Shown here in pieces: positions 25,023 through 33,721 of a DNA stretch of 55,132 nt (position 1 is its first letter; each line of letters starts with the position of its first letter). This DNA comes from Prevotella sp. KH2C16. Its GTDB lineage: Bacteria; Bacteroidota; Bacteroidia; Bacteroidales; Bacteroidaceae. Position numbers and translations under genes: made by a program. The DNA is taken from the NCBI RefSeq assembly GCF_900113305.1, contig NZ_FOOW01000019.1, positions 1 to 55,132 of the forward strand, in the 5' to 3' direction. The notes under the pieces are model-generated. The model did not search any database. It saw nothing but the letters and a program-made list of their open reading frames with translations, and was not told the DNA's origin.

Positions 25023-26564
25023 ATGCCAGATATAGCTGCAAATAACAAGCGAATAGCAAAGAATACGATACTGCTCTATGTTAGGATGATTCTCGTGACA
25101 TTGGTGACTTTGTACACGACGAGAATCATCTTGAAGGCTCTCGGCGTAGTGGACTACGGCATATACAATGTTATTGGTGGCGTTATCGCTTTTTTGGGTA
25201 TTTTCAATAGTTCTGTATCTGCTGCTACACAACGTTATCTTTCATTTGATATCGGGAATGGAGATGGAAATTCTTTAAATAAGGACTTTTCGGCATGTTT
25301 AAATATTTACATAGCTTTATCAGTTATCGTTATTATAATAGCAGAAACAATCGGTTTATGGTTTGTAAATACTCAACTCAATATTCCTGCAGATCGTCTT
25401 TTAGCTGCGAATTATGTATATCAGTTTACGATATTCTCAAGCATTTGTTCTTTGCTTTGGGCACCTTTTACCGCGAGTATTATATCACATGAGCGAATGG
25501 ATGCCTTTGCATGGATTAGCATAATAGAAGTTTCGATTAGGTTAATACTTGCTTATGCAGTTTTATATATAGGATACGATCATTTGATAGTATATAGTTT
25601 CTTTCTTTTTCTTTCTTTTGTTATTGTTGCGTTATGCTATATAAGTTTTTGCTATAAGCATTTCAATGAATGTAGGATAAGATTGTTTTATGAGAAGGAG
25701 AGATACAACAAGCTTATCTCTTATTCTGGGTGGAATATTTTTGGGTCGGCTGCCGGTCTAATTGCAAATCAAGGAGTTAATATTTTACTCAATATTTTCT
25801 ATGGGCCAGCAGTCAATGCCGCAAGAGGGATTGCTTTTCAGGTGTCGGGAGCAATTACTCAGTTTTTTGCAAATTTTTACACGGCTGTCAAACCTCAAGT
25901 CGTAAAGTATTATGCAACAAAGGATTTTAGTGAAATGTATAATCTCGTTTGTTATAGTGCACGATTTTCTTATTATTTGGCATTGTTAATTGCAGCTCCT
26001 GTCTTTTTCGAACTCTCATATATTGTTCAATTATGGCTAGGAGAAACTCCCAATTTTCTGATAGTATTTGGGCGTTTAGCAATTATATATTGCGTGCTTG
26101 AAAGTTTTTCCAATCCATTGATGACAACAGTACTGGCAGCTGAAAATATAAAAGGTTATCAAATAGCAATATCATTTATCAATTTAATGACATTTCCTAT
26201 AGCGTATATTTGCTTGAAAATATTCCAAACGCCGACTATTGTGTTTGTGGTAAGTATCTTTATATCAATAGTGGCAAATATAGGTAGAGCATATTATGCA
26301 CAGAAGCTTGTAGGACTGAAGATGACTAAGTTCCTCAAGGAGGTGGTATTTAAAATTTCTATCCCAACCGTCTTAGTTCCTATAGTTCCTCAATTGATTC
26401 TAATTTCTATGAATGAGGGACTTTCTAGATTATGCATGTCAGTTATTATTACATTGATAAGTAGTTCTATTATTATTTATTTTGTCGGCATGAATCATAA
26501 AGAAAGAGATATAGTTATAGCTTATGTCAAAAAAGCAAAATCCCAAATTACCAGGAAGTTATAG
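25023..26564 (+). CDS. Polysaccharide flippase, Wzx-like (MOP superfamily)
   Basis: 513 residues, strongly hydrophobic with roughly 12-14 membrane segments. The N-terminus 'NTILLYVRMILVTLVTLYTTRIILKALGVVDYGIYNVIGGVIAFLGIFNSSVSAATQRYL' is the typical start of Bacteroidetes polysaccharide exporters. Flips lipid-linked repeat units across the inner membrane. First gene of the AT-rich part of the locus, behind the long leader; its 3' end overlaps the next gene by 41 bases, so cotranslation is likely. Confidence 0.88.
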   Translation: MPDIAANNKRIAKNTILLYVRMILVTLVTLYTTRIILKALGVVDYGIYNVIGGVIAFLGIFNSSVSAATQRYLSFDIGNGDGNSLNKDFSACLNIYIALSVIVIIIAETIGLWFVNTQLNIPADRLLAANYVYQFTIFSSICSLLWAPFTASIISHERMDAFAWISIIEVSIRLILAYAVLYIGYDHLIVYSFFLFLSFVIVALCYISFCYKHFNECRIRLFYEKERYNKLISYSGWNIFGSAAGLIANQGVNILLNIFYGPAVNAARGIAFQVSGAITQFFANFYTAVKPQVVKYYATKDFSEMYNLVCYSARFSYYLALLIAAPVFFELSYIVQLWLGETPNFLIVFGRLAIIYCVLESFSNPLMTTVLAAENIKGYQIAISFINLMTFPIAYICLKIFQTPTIVFVVSIFISIVANIGRAYYAQKLVGLKMTKFLKEVVFKISIPTVLVPIVPQLILISMNEGLSRLCMSVIITLISSSIIIYFVGMNHKERDIVIAYVKKAKSQITRKL

Positions 26565-27735
26565 TTGTGCTGGGTGTATGGCATGCGGAGATGCCTGTCC
26601 CAAGCAATGTATCTCTTTCCCATTGGGGGCAGATGGGCATTGGCAACCCAAGATAGACATGAATCGGTGTATTCAATGTCATAGTTGTGAGAGGGCCTGT
26701 CCTGTATTACATCGTAAAAAAGAATTGTCTGTTCAATCTGTGCCATATGCAACATGGACAAATAATGACGGCATTCGTAGACTCTCTAGCTCTGGAGGCA
26801 CATTCGCTCAAATTGCCACTTCATTTCTTCTAGAGGGCGGAGTTGTCATTGGAGCTAGAATAGAAGGATTAGATGTTCGTCACATCTTAATCCAAGAAAT
26901 AGAGGATTTACCAGTCCTTCAAAGTTCTAAATATATTCAAAGTGATACTCAAAGCATATACAACCAAGCAAAAGAATGTCTAAAGGTTGGAAAGAAAGTT
27001 CTCTTTAGTGGTACGGGATGCCAAGTTGCAGCAATATACAACTTTATTCCAGAGAAATATTGGAATAATTTATTCACAATAGACCTGATTTGCCATGGCG
27101 TTCCTTCAAGATACGATTTGTGGCGTTATTTAGGGATGCATGATAAGAGAATCGTTGGTATTAAGAGTTTTCGTGATAAATCATGGAAGATAGGCTATGC
27201 TATGACTTGTATTGCAGAAGATGGAAGTATGATAAGAGATGATAATAATTATTTCTATAATGCATTCAACAATAATAAGTCATTACGATGGTCATGTTAT
27301 AATTGTAAATTCAAAACAGGTCTTCAGCGTTGTTCCGATATAACAATTGGTGATTTTTGGGGTGGAGAAAAGTTCCAGGAAGAAAGAAAGAAGGGCTTGT
27401 CTTTATGTGTAATTCACACAAACAAAGGAAGAGCTCTTTTAAGCAAGACAAATATCGTTGTCCGTGAGACTTCTTGGGAAGAGTGTTTGCCCAAAAACAA
27501 AGATTATTTCTATCCAAATAATATTTTTAGATATAATCCCTTTCGTTGGTTCTATCCTTACCTTGTGCGTCACCTAAGTGACCAGGTTCTTAACCATGTT
27601 ATTGGTTCCAATGGAAATACCGAAAGTAAGAAATATATACCATTAGTACTGATTGATGTAATATTTCAGCATTTCAATTATTTTTTAGCTAAGAAAGCTA
27701 TAAACAAAATCTTATGGAAGGTCCCACAAAAATAG
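26524..27735 (+). CDS. Coenzyme F420 hydrogenase/dehydrogenase beta subunit-like protein with 2[4Fe-4S] domain
   Basis: 403 residues. N-terminus has two ferredoxin motifs, 'CAGCMACGDACPKQC' and 'CIQCHSCERACPV'; then the FrhB/FdhB N- and C-terminal domains with 'RLSSSGGTFAQIA', 'GTGCQVAAIYNF', 'DLICHGVPSRYDLW' and 'CYNCKFKTG ... CSDITIGDFWG'. Flavin and iron-sulfur oxidoreductase; in polysaccharide loci of Bacteroidetes it is usually next to a pyruvyl transferase, as here (22-base overlap). Its reaction in such loci is not established; a redox modification of a sugar or pyruvyl group is a guess. Confidence 0.85.
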   Translation: MSKKQNPKLPGSYSCAGCMACGDACPKQCISFPLGADGHWQPKIDMNRCIQCHSCERACPVLHRKKELSVQSVPYATWTNNDGIRRLSSSGGTFAQIATSFLLEGGVVIGARIEGLDVRHILIQEIEDLPVLQSSKYIQSDTQSIYNQAKECLKVGKKVLFSGTGCQVAAIYNFIPEKYWNNLFTIDLICHGVPSRYDLWRYLGMHDKRIVGIKSFRDKSWKIGYAMTCIAEDGSMIRDDNNYFYNAFNNNKSLRWSCYNCKFKTGLQRCSDITIGDFWGGEKFQEERKKGLSLCVIHTNKGRALLSKTNIVVRETSWEECLPKNKDYFYPNNIFRYNPFRWFYPYLVRHLSDQVLNHVIGSNGNTESKKYIPLVLIDVIFQHFNYFLAKKAINKILWKVPQK

Positions 27736-28820
27736 GTATTCTTACCTTACAGAAGCAGATAGTTTCATATGGAGCAGCTTTGCAAAGTTATGCCACTTGG
27801 AAATTTTTGAAGTCAAGGGGCTATGATGTCGAAATTATCGATTTGAGCATGATAACTCGGTTTCGCTTCAGATTGAGTGAAAGATACAAAGCTCCTCAGC
27901 AAAGTCTACGTAAAAACATAGTCCATGGATTGATATGCGATTATTTTCGTCATCCGTTGAGAGTATATCGTTTTGGTATGTTTAATCGACTTGTTAAATA
28001 CTCCAAGTTATATCGACAAGTTGATGAGATTTATGCTAATCCACCACAATATGATGTGTATATTACAGGAAGTGATCAAAGTTGGAATCCTATCCTTGTT
28101 CATAATATAGAACCTTATTTGCTATCTTTTGTCGGGAAAGATAAGAAGAAGATATCTTATGCAGCAAGTATTGGATTAAATGATATACCTTCCGAGTTCA
28201 AGCATTTATATGTCGAGACATTGCCAGAATATAAGCATATATCTGTTCGGGAGACACGCGCTAAAGAAATTGTGGAGGGTATAATTGGAAGTGAGAATGT
28301 AAGCGTTGTTCTTGATCCTACAATGTTATTATCAAAAGAGCAATATCTTGAAATCGCTAAGCCATACCATAAGAAAAATTATCTTTTAGTATATTTGTTA
28401 GGGAATGATATCGGAAGTTTAAGATTTGCTTCTGGTATAGCAAAAAAGAATAATTTGGATTTAGTTGTCATTGGCAGTAAGATTAATGGAATTGAGGCAG
28501 TATTCGAGCCAAATGCTGGACCAAGAGAATGGCTTGGATTAATTGAAAATGCAAGCTATGTTTTAACGAATTCATTTCATGGGACTGTTTTCTCTTTACT
28601 ATTTGGAAAGAGTTTTAATACTTTAATTTCTGACGAAAGCAAAGTTTCACGCATATATACTTTGTTGAATGATTTCGGTTTGATGAAAAACATTATTCGT
28701 GATTTGAATGTCGTATATGATATATCAGAATATCAATATAATATAGAGGAGTTTAACAATAAATTGGAGACTTTTAGAAATAAAAGTCAGTCATGGCTGA
28801 TAGATTCAATTGAAAATTAA
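27714..28820 (+). CDS. Polysaccharide pyruvyl transferase
   Basis: 368 residues. 'IGILTLQKQIVSYGAALQSYATWKFLKSRGYDVEIID' at the start, 'DVYITGSDQSWNP' and 'SYAASIGL' in the first half, and 'NSFHGTVFSLLFGKSF' near residue 285 are the conserved blocks of the family (CsaB/WcfO-like). Transfers a pyruvate ketal from phosphoenolpyruvate to a sugar of the lipid-linked repeat, adding a negative charge. Overlaps the preceding iron-sulfur gene by 22 bases. Confidence 0.88.
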   Translation: MEGPTKIGILTLQKQIVSYGAALQSYATWKFLKSRGYDVEIIDLSMITRFRFRLSERYKAPQQSLRKNIVHGLICDYFRHPLRVYRFGMFNRLVKYSKLYRQVDEIYANPPQYDVYITGSDQSWNPILVHNIEPYLLSFVGKDKKKISYAASIGLNDIPSEFKHLYVETLPEYKHISVRETRAKEIVEGIIGSENVSVVLDPTMLLSKEQYLEIAKPYHKKNYLLVYLLGNDIGSLRFASGIAKKNNLDLVVIGSKINGIEAVFEPNAGPREWLGLIENASYVLTNSFHGTVFSLLFGKSFNTLISDESKVSRIYTLLNDFGLMKNIIRDLNVVYDISEYQYNIEEFNNKLETFRNKSQSWLIDSIEN

Positions 28821-28863
28821 TCCATGAAAGCAAATATGAATTATATGATAGTGCCCGACCTTG

Positions 28864-28909
28864 CTAAGACTTGTCTTAGGAGCTGATATGTTTAAGAAAA
28901 ATTCTTAAA
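28864..28909 (+). other. Two adjacent perfect hairpins in a 104-base gap
   Basis: CTAAGAC-TT-GTCTTAG (28864-28879) and TTTAAGAA-AAA-TTCTTAAA (28891-28909) lie between the pyruvyl transferase and the next glycosyltransferase, the widest gap in this part of the locus except 38.2 kb. They could mark a processing site, an attenuator or an old insertion; no clear U-run follows. Confidence 0.5.
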
Positions 28910-28924
28910 ACTATACAGGGAGTT

Positions 28925-29890
28925 ATGCCGAGACTTAGTTATATTATACCGATTTATAATACAGAACAATACCTGTCACGGTGCGTTGGTTCAATCTACG
29001 AACAGGGAATACCAGAATGTGATTTTGAGGTTATTCTCGTGAATGATGGTTCAACAGATAATAGCTATGTCGTGGCTCAGAAAATTGCATCTGTGCATGG
29101 TAACATTAAGCTATATACTCAGGAAAATCAAGGTCAGTCTGTAGCACGGAACTTAGGCATGAAACATGCGAAAGGCGATTATTTGGCTTTTATAGATAGT
29201 GATGACTGGTTGATACCGCATACTATAAGGCCCATATTAGAGCAGATGGAAAATAAAGATTTGGATATAATTTCATTTCGGTTGATATATCAAACATTGA
29301 AACAAAGCAATATCGGGAGCACTCAACCCCTACCGAAGATGAAGGTAATGAGTGGAGAAGAGGCTTTACTGGCAGGGTTGCAACTTTGGTCGGTTTGTAC
29401 ATCTCTTTATTCGACACAGATGATAAAAGAACATAACCTAAAGTTTGTTCCTAAAATATTAAGCGAGGATGTGGAGTTTAACGCCAGGGCATATAGCTAT
29501 GCAAAAAGGGTGATGTTTACCGACTATATTGCTTATTATTATTTTATGAATTCCGAATCATCAACCGCCGACAATGATAAAAAAAAGCGGATTAGGAAAT
29601 ATAGTAGTGTCATCTATTCAACTAAGAGTATCCGAAACATTGCTACAGAAATACAATCGTCTAAATTAAAGGAAAACTTTATCCGGCGAGCCAATTCTTC
29701 AATTGTAGGATTTTTAATATCTCTTATGAGAAATAGTTTTAATCTGGATGTTGATACTCGGCTGGGGATGTTTGATAACTTGAAGCAACAAGGGCTTTAT
29801 CCCATCAAGGGTGATACTTTGTCATGGAAAACAAGCCTATTAGTGCGATTGCTAAATTGTAATAGTTTAGTAAAAGCTTTTATAAGGTAG
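28925..29890 (+). CDS. Glycosyltransferase family 2
   Basis: 321 residues. GT-A start 'LSYIIPIYNTEQYLSRCVGSIYEQ', 'VILVNDGSTDNS', 'NQGQSVARNLGMKHAKGDYLAFIDSDDW' with the DxD metal motif at about residue 96, and an 'SEDVEF' acidic catalytic block near 183. Inverting enzyme adding one sugar to the lipid-linked repeat on the cytosolic side. Donor and linkage cannot be told. Follows a 104-base gap with hairpins. Confidence 0.88.
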   Translation: MPRLSYIIPIYNTEQYLSRCVGSIYEQGIPECDFEVILVNDGSTDNSYVVAQKIASVHGNIKLYTQENQGQSVARNLGMKHAKGDYLAFIDSDDWLIPHTIRPILEQMENKDLDIISFRLIYQTLKQSNIGSTQPLPKMKVMSGEEALLAGLQLWSVCTSLYSTQMIKEHNLKFVPKILSEDVEFNARAYSYAKRVMFTDYIAYYYFMNSESSTADNDKKKRIRKYSSVIYSTKSIRNIATEIQSSKLKENFIRRANSSIVGFLISLMRNSFNLDVDTRLGMFDNLKQQGLYPIKGDTLSWKTSLLVRLLNCNSLVKAFIR

Positions 29891-29913
29891 GATGTTTACA
29901 TTCTTTAACTGTA

Positions 29914-31035
29914 ATGACCAAAATTTTAATTGATGGCAGTATCATTCATATGGAAGACTTATATAAGAGTCTTTCGATATGGATATTTCGTTATTTGGAT
30001 TCTATTGATGAAAAAGAACGGATTAGATATAAAATTCTTGTATTAGAGGAGACTGCGGCTTATATGAAAAAGCGGTATCCACAATTTGAGTTCATCGTCT
30101 ATAATCCATATTCACTGAACTTGTCTTCTAATAGAATCAAGAAGTTCTTTCAACGCAACAAATTATATAAGAAGGTCGTTGAAAATAGTAATTGTGACAT
30201 TCTGTTTGTCCCCAACGATTTAGTAACTTTCAGTTCCGTCAAAGTTAAACTTAGGAAGGTTACTGTAGTTCACGACATGAAGTCCATCAACAATGCACCA
30301 AAGTTATCTATCCAATATCTTTCCAATTTATATTATTATAATAGGTTGTTGGCACATTCTGACAAGGTGGTTGCTATATCAAAATATACTAAAGAAGATA
30401 TACTTCGTTTTTTCCCCCGTAAGTATGAAAAGAAAATAGAAGTGATATACAATAGTGTGGAGATATCCGAACAAGGAATTGAAGATGTTAGGTATAACTA
30501 TACAAATTATATTCTTTTTGTCAACACTTTAATGCCCTATAAAAATGTTATGACATTCTTAAAGGGCTTTGCTTTATTGAAAGAGAAAATCAAGCAAAAG
30601 GTGATAATAGTGGGCAGAACAACAGACTACTGGTCGAGCAATGTTATGGGATATATCAAAGCGGCAGGCATAGACGAAAGGATAATTCATTTGGAAAATT
30701 TATCTGAAGCTGAATTGATATGGCTATATAAGCATGCCGACCTTTTTGTTACTACATCTTTAAAGGAAGGATTTGGTTATACGCCTATTGAGGCTGCGAT
30801 GTGTTGTTGTCCTGTGGTGAGTTCTACCTGTGAGGCTTTGGCCGATACCTCTAAGGGGTTGCTTCATTATTATGGGCCTCCCATGGATGCAGAAGCATTG
30901 AGTAAGGTGATGGAAGAAACACTTTCCATGCCACAGAGTAAGGAAGAACTTCTTTTAATTGCAAATAATTATAATGAAGCCTATTCTCGAGAGAAGCAAA
31001 TTAAATTGTATACTGAAATTTTTAATAGATTATAA
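29914..31035 (+). CDS. Glycosyltransferase family 4/1 (GT-B)
   Basis: 373 residues. The N-terminal half is weakly conserved; 'TVVHDMKSIN' and 'AHSDKVVAISKYTKEDILRFFP' are typical of the acceptor domain. The C-terminal half has 'YNYTNYILFVNTLMPYKNVMTFLKGF', 'KVIIVG', and the nucleotide-sugar motif 'FVTTSLKEGFGYTPIEAAMCCCPVVSS' (E-x7-E). Retaining transferase for one sugar of the repeat. The next gene starts 2 bases after its stop. Confidence 0.87.
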   Translation: MTKILIDGSIIHMEDLYKSLSIWIFRYLDSIDEKERIRYKILVLEETAAYMKKRYPQFEFIVYNPYSLNLSSNRIKKFFQRNKLYKKVVENSNCDILFVPNDLVTFSSVKVKLRKVTVVHDMKSINNAPKLSIQYLSNLYYYNRLLAHSDKVVAISKYTKEDILRFFPRKYEKKIEVIYNSVEISEQGIEDVRYNYTNYILFVNTLMPYKNVMTFLKGFALLKEKIKQKVIIVGRTTDYWSSNVMGYIKAAGIDERIIHLENLSEAELIWLYKHADLFVTTSLKEGFGYTPIEAAMCCCPVVSSTCEALADTSKGLLHYYGPPMDAEALSKVMEETLSMPQSKEELLLIANNYNEAYSREKQIKLYTEIFNRL

Positions 31036-31037
31036 AA

Positions 31038-32066
31038 GTGAGAAAAAATCAAACTGCCCGCCAGTCTAATATTGAATTGCTGAGAATTATTTCAATGTTA
31101 CTGGTAATGTTGTTTCATGTCACCCATTCAATCTCAATCAATAACCATGTAACGACGAATGGTATTGATGGAATTTTACTAAACTTGATTTCCAGCATCT
31201 CTATAGTTTGTGTGAATATCTTTGTTTTAATATCAGGCTATTGGGGAATTAAATTTAAGGGTAAAAGTTTATTAAAGCTCTTGTTTCAGGTCATCTTCCT
31301 TTCTTTATTTGTCTATGGTGTGCTTTGTGCTACAGGCTATGCTACGGTTTGTTTAGAACGATTATATCATTGCACATTTGGAATATTTAGTATGTATTGG
31401 TTTGTGTGGGCTTACCTCCTTCTTTTTGTCTTAGCCCCTGTTCTCAATGCTTTTATAGAAAACAAGACACAAAAAGAAGTTGAGCTTTTTCTATTTGCAT
31501 ATTATGCATTTGCTACATTTATATATTTCACCACTCAAATTGATTTTATCTTTTATAAAGGATTTCATACTATTGCTTTTATTGGACTTTATCTTCTTGG
31601 CCGATATATTCATGTTTATAACCCCAAATGGACACAATTATCAATAAAAAATGATTTCATGATATTTCTTATTGGCGTTGTTTTAGCTTTCGCGATATTA
31701 CTTATAATGGGTAATTTAGGTGCGGGGCGAGATATTGTGGCCCAGAAATGTGGTAATTATATCTCCCCAACGACGATGGTGTCTTCTGTTTTTTTATTTT
31801 TAGCATTTACTAAATTTAAATTTTATAGTCGCATTATTAATTGGTTCGCATCATCTGCTTTTGCAGTATATATTTTGCATCAGCAGTTTGATGCTAAAGC
31901 TTTATATTTCGATTTTGTTTCATCAATATACAATATGATGCCCCCTACAATATTCTGGCCACTGATAATTGTTGTTTTAATTATTTTGTTTGTTGTTTTC
32001 GCAATGATTGACAAAATAAGAGCCTATGTTTATAATCGTCTTTTGATTTTAATTTATGCAAAATAA
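31038..32066 (+). CDS. Acyltransferase family 3 (O-acetyltransferase) membrane protein
   Basis: 342 residues from GTG 31038. 'RQSNIELLRIISMLLVMLFHVTH' is the conserved N-terminal R/H block of OafA/WecH-type acyltransferases; about 10 membrane segments follow and the end is 'FAMIDKIRAYVYNRL'. Adds acetyl or other acyl groups to a sugar of the polysaccharide from the membrane. Its last 11 bases overlap the start of the acetyltransferase pseudogene at 32056. Confidence 0.85.
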   Translation: MRKNQTARQSNIELLRIISMLLVMLFHVTHSISINNHVTTNGIDGILLNLISSISIVCVNIFVLISGYWGIKFKGKSLLKLLFQVIFLSLFVYGVLCATGYATVCLERLYHCTFGIFSMYWFVWAYLLLFVLAPVLNAFIENKTQKEVELFLFAYYAFATFIYFTTQIDFIFYKGFHTIAFIGLYLLGRYIHVYNPKWTQLSIKNDFMIFLIGVVLAFAILLIMGNLGAGRDIVAQKCGNYISPTTMVSSVFLFLAFTKFKFYSRIINWFASSAFAVYILHQQFDAKALYFDFVSSIYNMMPPTIFWPLIIVVLIILFVVFAMIDKIRAYVYNRLLILIYAK

Positions 32067-32634
32067 GTTCGTTTGGAAATATATTGAAAGTGATTACTAC
32101 CGGCTAAAAGGTAATGCGAAAACTCAATGCGATAGAGAAGTTTTTCGTCGTGCTCATATTGTCCTTTTTGCGTTATTTGGTCGTGTTCCTGGCTTTACCT
32201 ATTCTTTTTAGTTTCGATTGGCTAAGGCTAAAGGTGTATTGGGGCTAATTGGGCGTTGGAGACATTATAATAATCGAAGGAGGTATGGTGTGTATATTAA
32301 CTGGCCACAAAATATTGGGTATGGCTTGTATCTTCCCCACCCTCAAGGAATTGTCTTAAATGTAACGGCTAAAATTGGTAATAATGTTACGATACATAGG
32401 GGTGTGAATATAGGTTCAGAACATTATAACGCAGCTACTATTGGTAATAATGTTTACATTGGCCCCAATGTCTGCATTGTTGAGCATGTAAGGATTGGCA
32501 ATAATGTCACAATAGGTGCTGGCGCTGTTGTGGTGAAGGATGTACCAGATGGGGCCGTCGTGGCAGGTAATCCTGCAAGAATAATATCTTGGAAAGACCA
32601 TTCCGATTTGCATCGTAATCCCTGGAAATGGTAA
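32056..32634 (+). pseudogene. Hexapeptide-repeat serine O-acetyltransferase-like gene with in-frame amber codon
   Basis: One frame runs from ATG 32056 to TAA 32634 (192 sense codons) with a single TAG at 32209-32211 (codon 52). Before it: 'KYIESDYYRLKGNAK ... HIVLFALFGRVPGFTYSF', the family's N-terminal part; after it: 'FRLAKAKGVLGLIGRWRHYNNRRRYGVYI', then 'GYGLYLPHPQGIVLN', 'IGNNVTIHRGVNIG' and 'GNNVTIGAGAVVVKDVPDGAVVAGNPARI', the left-handed beta-helix. Relatives usually have W at the stop position, so TGG to TAG is the likely change. A TTG at 32218 could start a shortened 138-residue helix domain. The start overlaps the acyltransferase by 11 bases, supporting 32056. It would acetylate a sugar if whole. 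Confidence 0.82.
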
Positions 32635-32726
32635 TAGCATAAAGATGGTGATCTCTTTGTGATATTGAAAATATTGCTAATGTTATACCAAAGAATGCGT
32701 TGAAAGGGTGATAAATAAAATACCAA

Positions 32727-33701
32727 ATGGAACAACATACAGATATAAATAGGAGTGATTCTGTAATATCGGTTGTCGTGCCGGTATATAATGGAGAAAA
32801 ATATTTGAACGAATGTATTGATAGCATTCTTGCCCAGTCATTTAAAGATATAGAATTGCTACTTATTGATGATGGTAGCAAAGATTCTTCAGGGAAAATT
32901 TGTGATGATTATACCATCCAAGACCAGCGTGTGAGGGTTATTCACAAGAATAATGAAGGAATAAATGCAACGAGGAGGCGAGGTGTCTTTGAGGCAAAAG
33001 GCGAATGGATTGCTTTTGTTGACAATGATGATTCCTTGCCAGAGTATGCTCTGGAAAGATTATATGCTCTCCACGAAAATACAGATATTGTTATTGGTTT
33101 TCCTGATGTTCCTAATTACAATAAGAATCTAAGCCTGGAGGAATGTAGACGCAACATGATAACTGCGAAACTATTGCCTCCGAGCCCGTGGGGAAAGCTA
33201 TATAAAAGGAAGATTCTGACAGATGACATTTTCGATTTTCCCAGGGAAATTGATGGCGAGGAAGACATGATTATGAACATACGATTATTGTTCAAAATTA
33301 ATCGTGCCCCTCGAATCTGTTTTCATAAAGTTTATAACTTCAGAAGAAATTCAGCAAGCGTGTCACATACCAAAAAGGCTTCTTTAAAGCATGAACAGGC
33401 TTTTGATATGGCTCGAAGTATGTCTATACCCTTAGAGAAAAGAGCATCTTACATGAAAGAAATTATATGGAGTCGAATCAATGGCCTAACATCTATAGCT
33501 TATCGGACTCCCAATGAAATTACTTCGTGGAAGCATCCTTATCTACAACAATTGAAAAGTGATATAAAGAAATATAACTATCATCCAAACTTTCAAGAGT
33601 GGTGTATTCTCCATATTCGTTTCTCTTATGCTCTAAAAGTATGTGCCTTTGGTATTATTCTAAAGAATTTTATTCGCTATAGATTGGGGCTAAACAATTA
33701 A
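32727..33701 (+). CDS. Glycosyltransferase family 2
   Basis: 324 residues. 'ISVVVPVYNGEKYLNECIDSILAQSFKDIELLLIDDGSKDSSG', 'NEGINATRRRGVFEAKGEWIAFVDNDDS' (DxD variant DND at about 98), 'SPWGKLYKRKIL', 'DGEEDMIMN' as the acidic catalytic block. Cytosolic, adds a sugar to the repeat unit. The 92-base gap before it contains no gene. Confidence 0.87.
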   Translation: MEQHTDINRSDSVISVVVPVYNGEKYLNECIDSILAQSFKDIELLLIDDGSKDSSGKICDDYTIQDQRVRVIHKNNEGINATRRRGVFEAKGEWIAFVDNDDSLPEYALERLYALHENTDIVIGFPDVPNYNKNLSLEECRRNMITAKLLPPSPWGKLYKRKILTDDIFDFPREIDGEEDMIMNIRLLFKINRAPRICFHKVYNFRRNSASVSHTKKASLKHEQAFDMARSMSIPLEKRASYMKEIIWSRINGLTSIAYRTPNEITSWKHPYLQQLKSDIKKYNYHPNFQEWCILHIRFSYALKVCAFGIILKNFIRYRLGLNN

Positions 33702-33721
33702 CATATACACTCCTTTGATGT

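Noticed and set aside
32209..32211. TAG as a recoded (pyrrolysine-type) codon
   Set aside because: No pyrrolysine machinery is expected or seen, other genes here end with TAG, and relatives have Trp at this place; a nonsense change is simpler.
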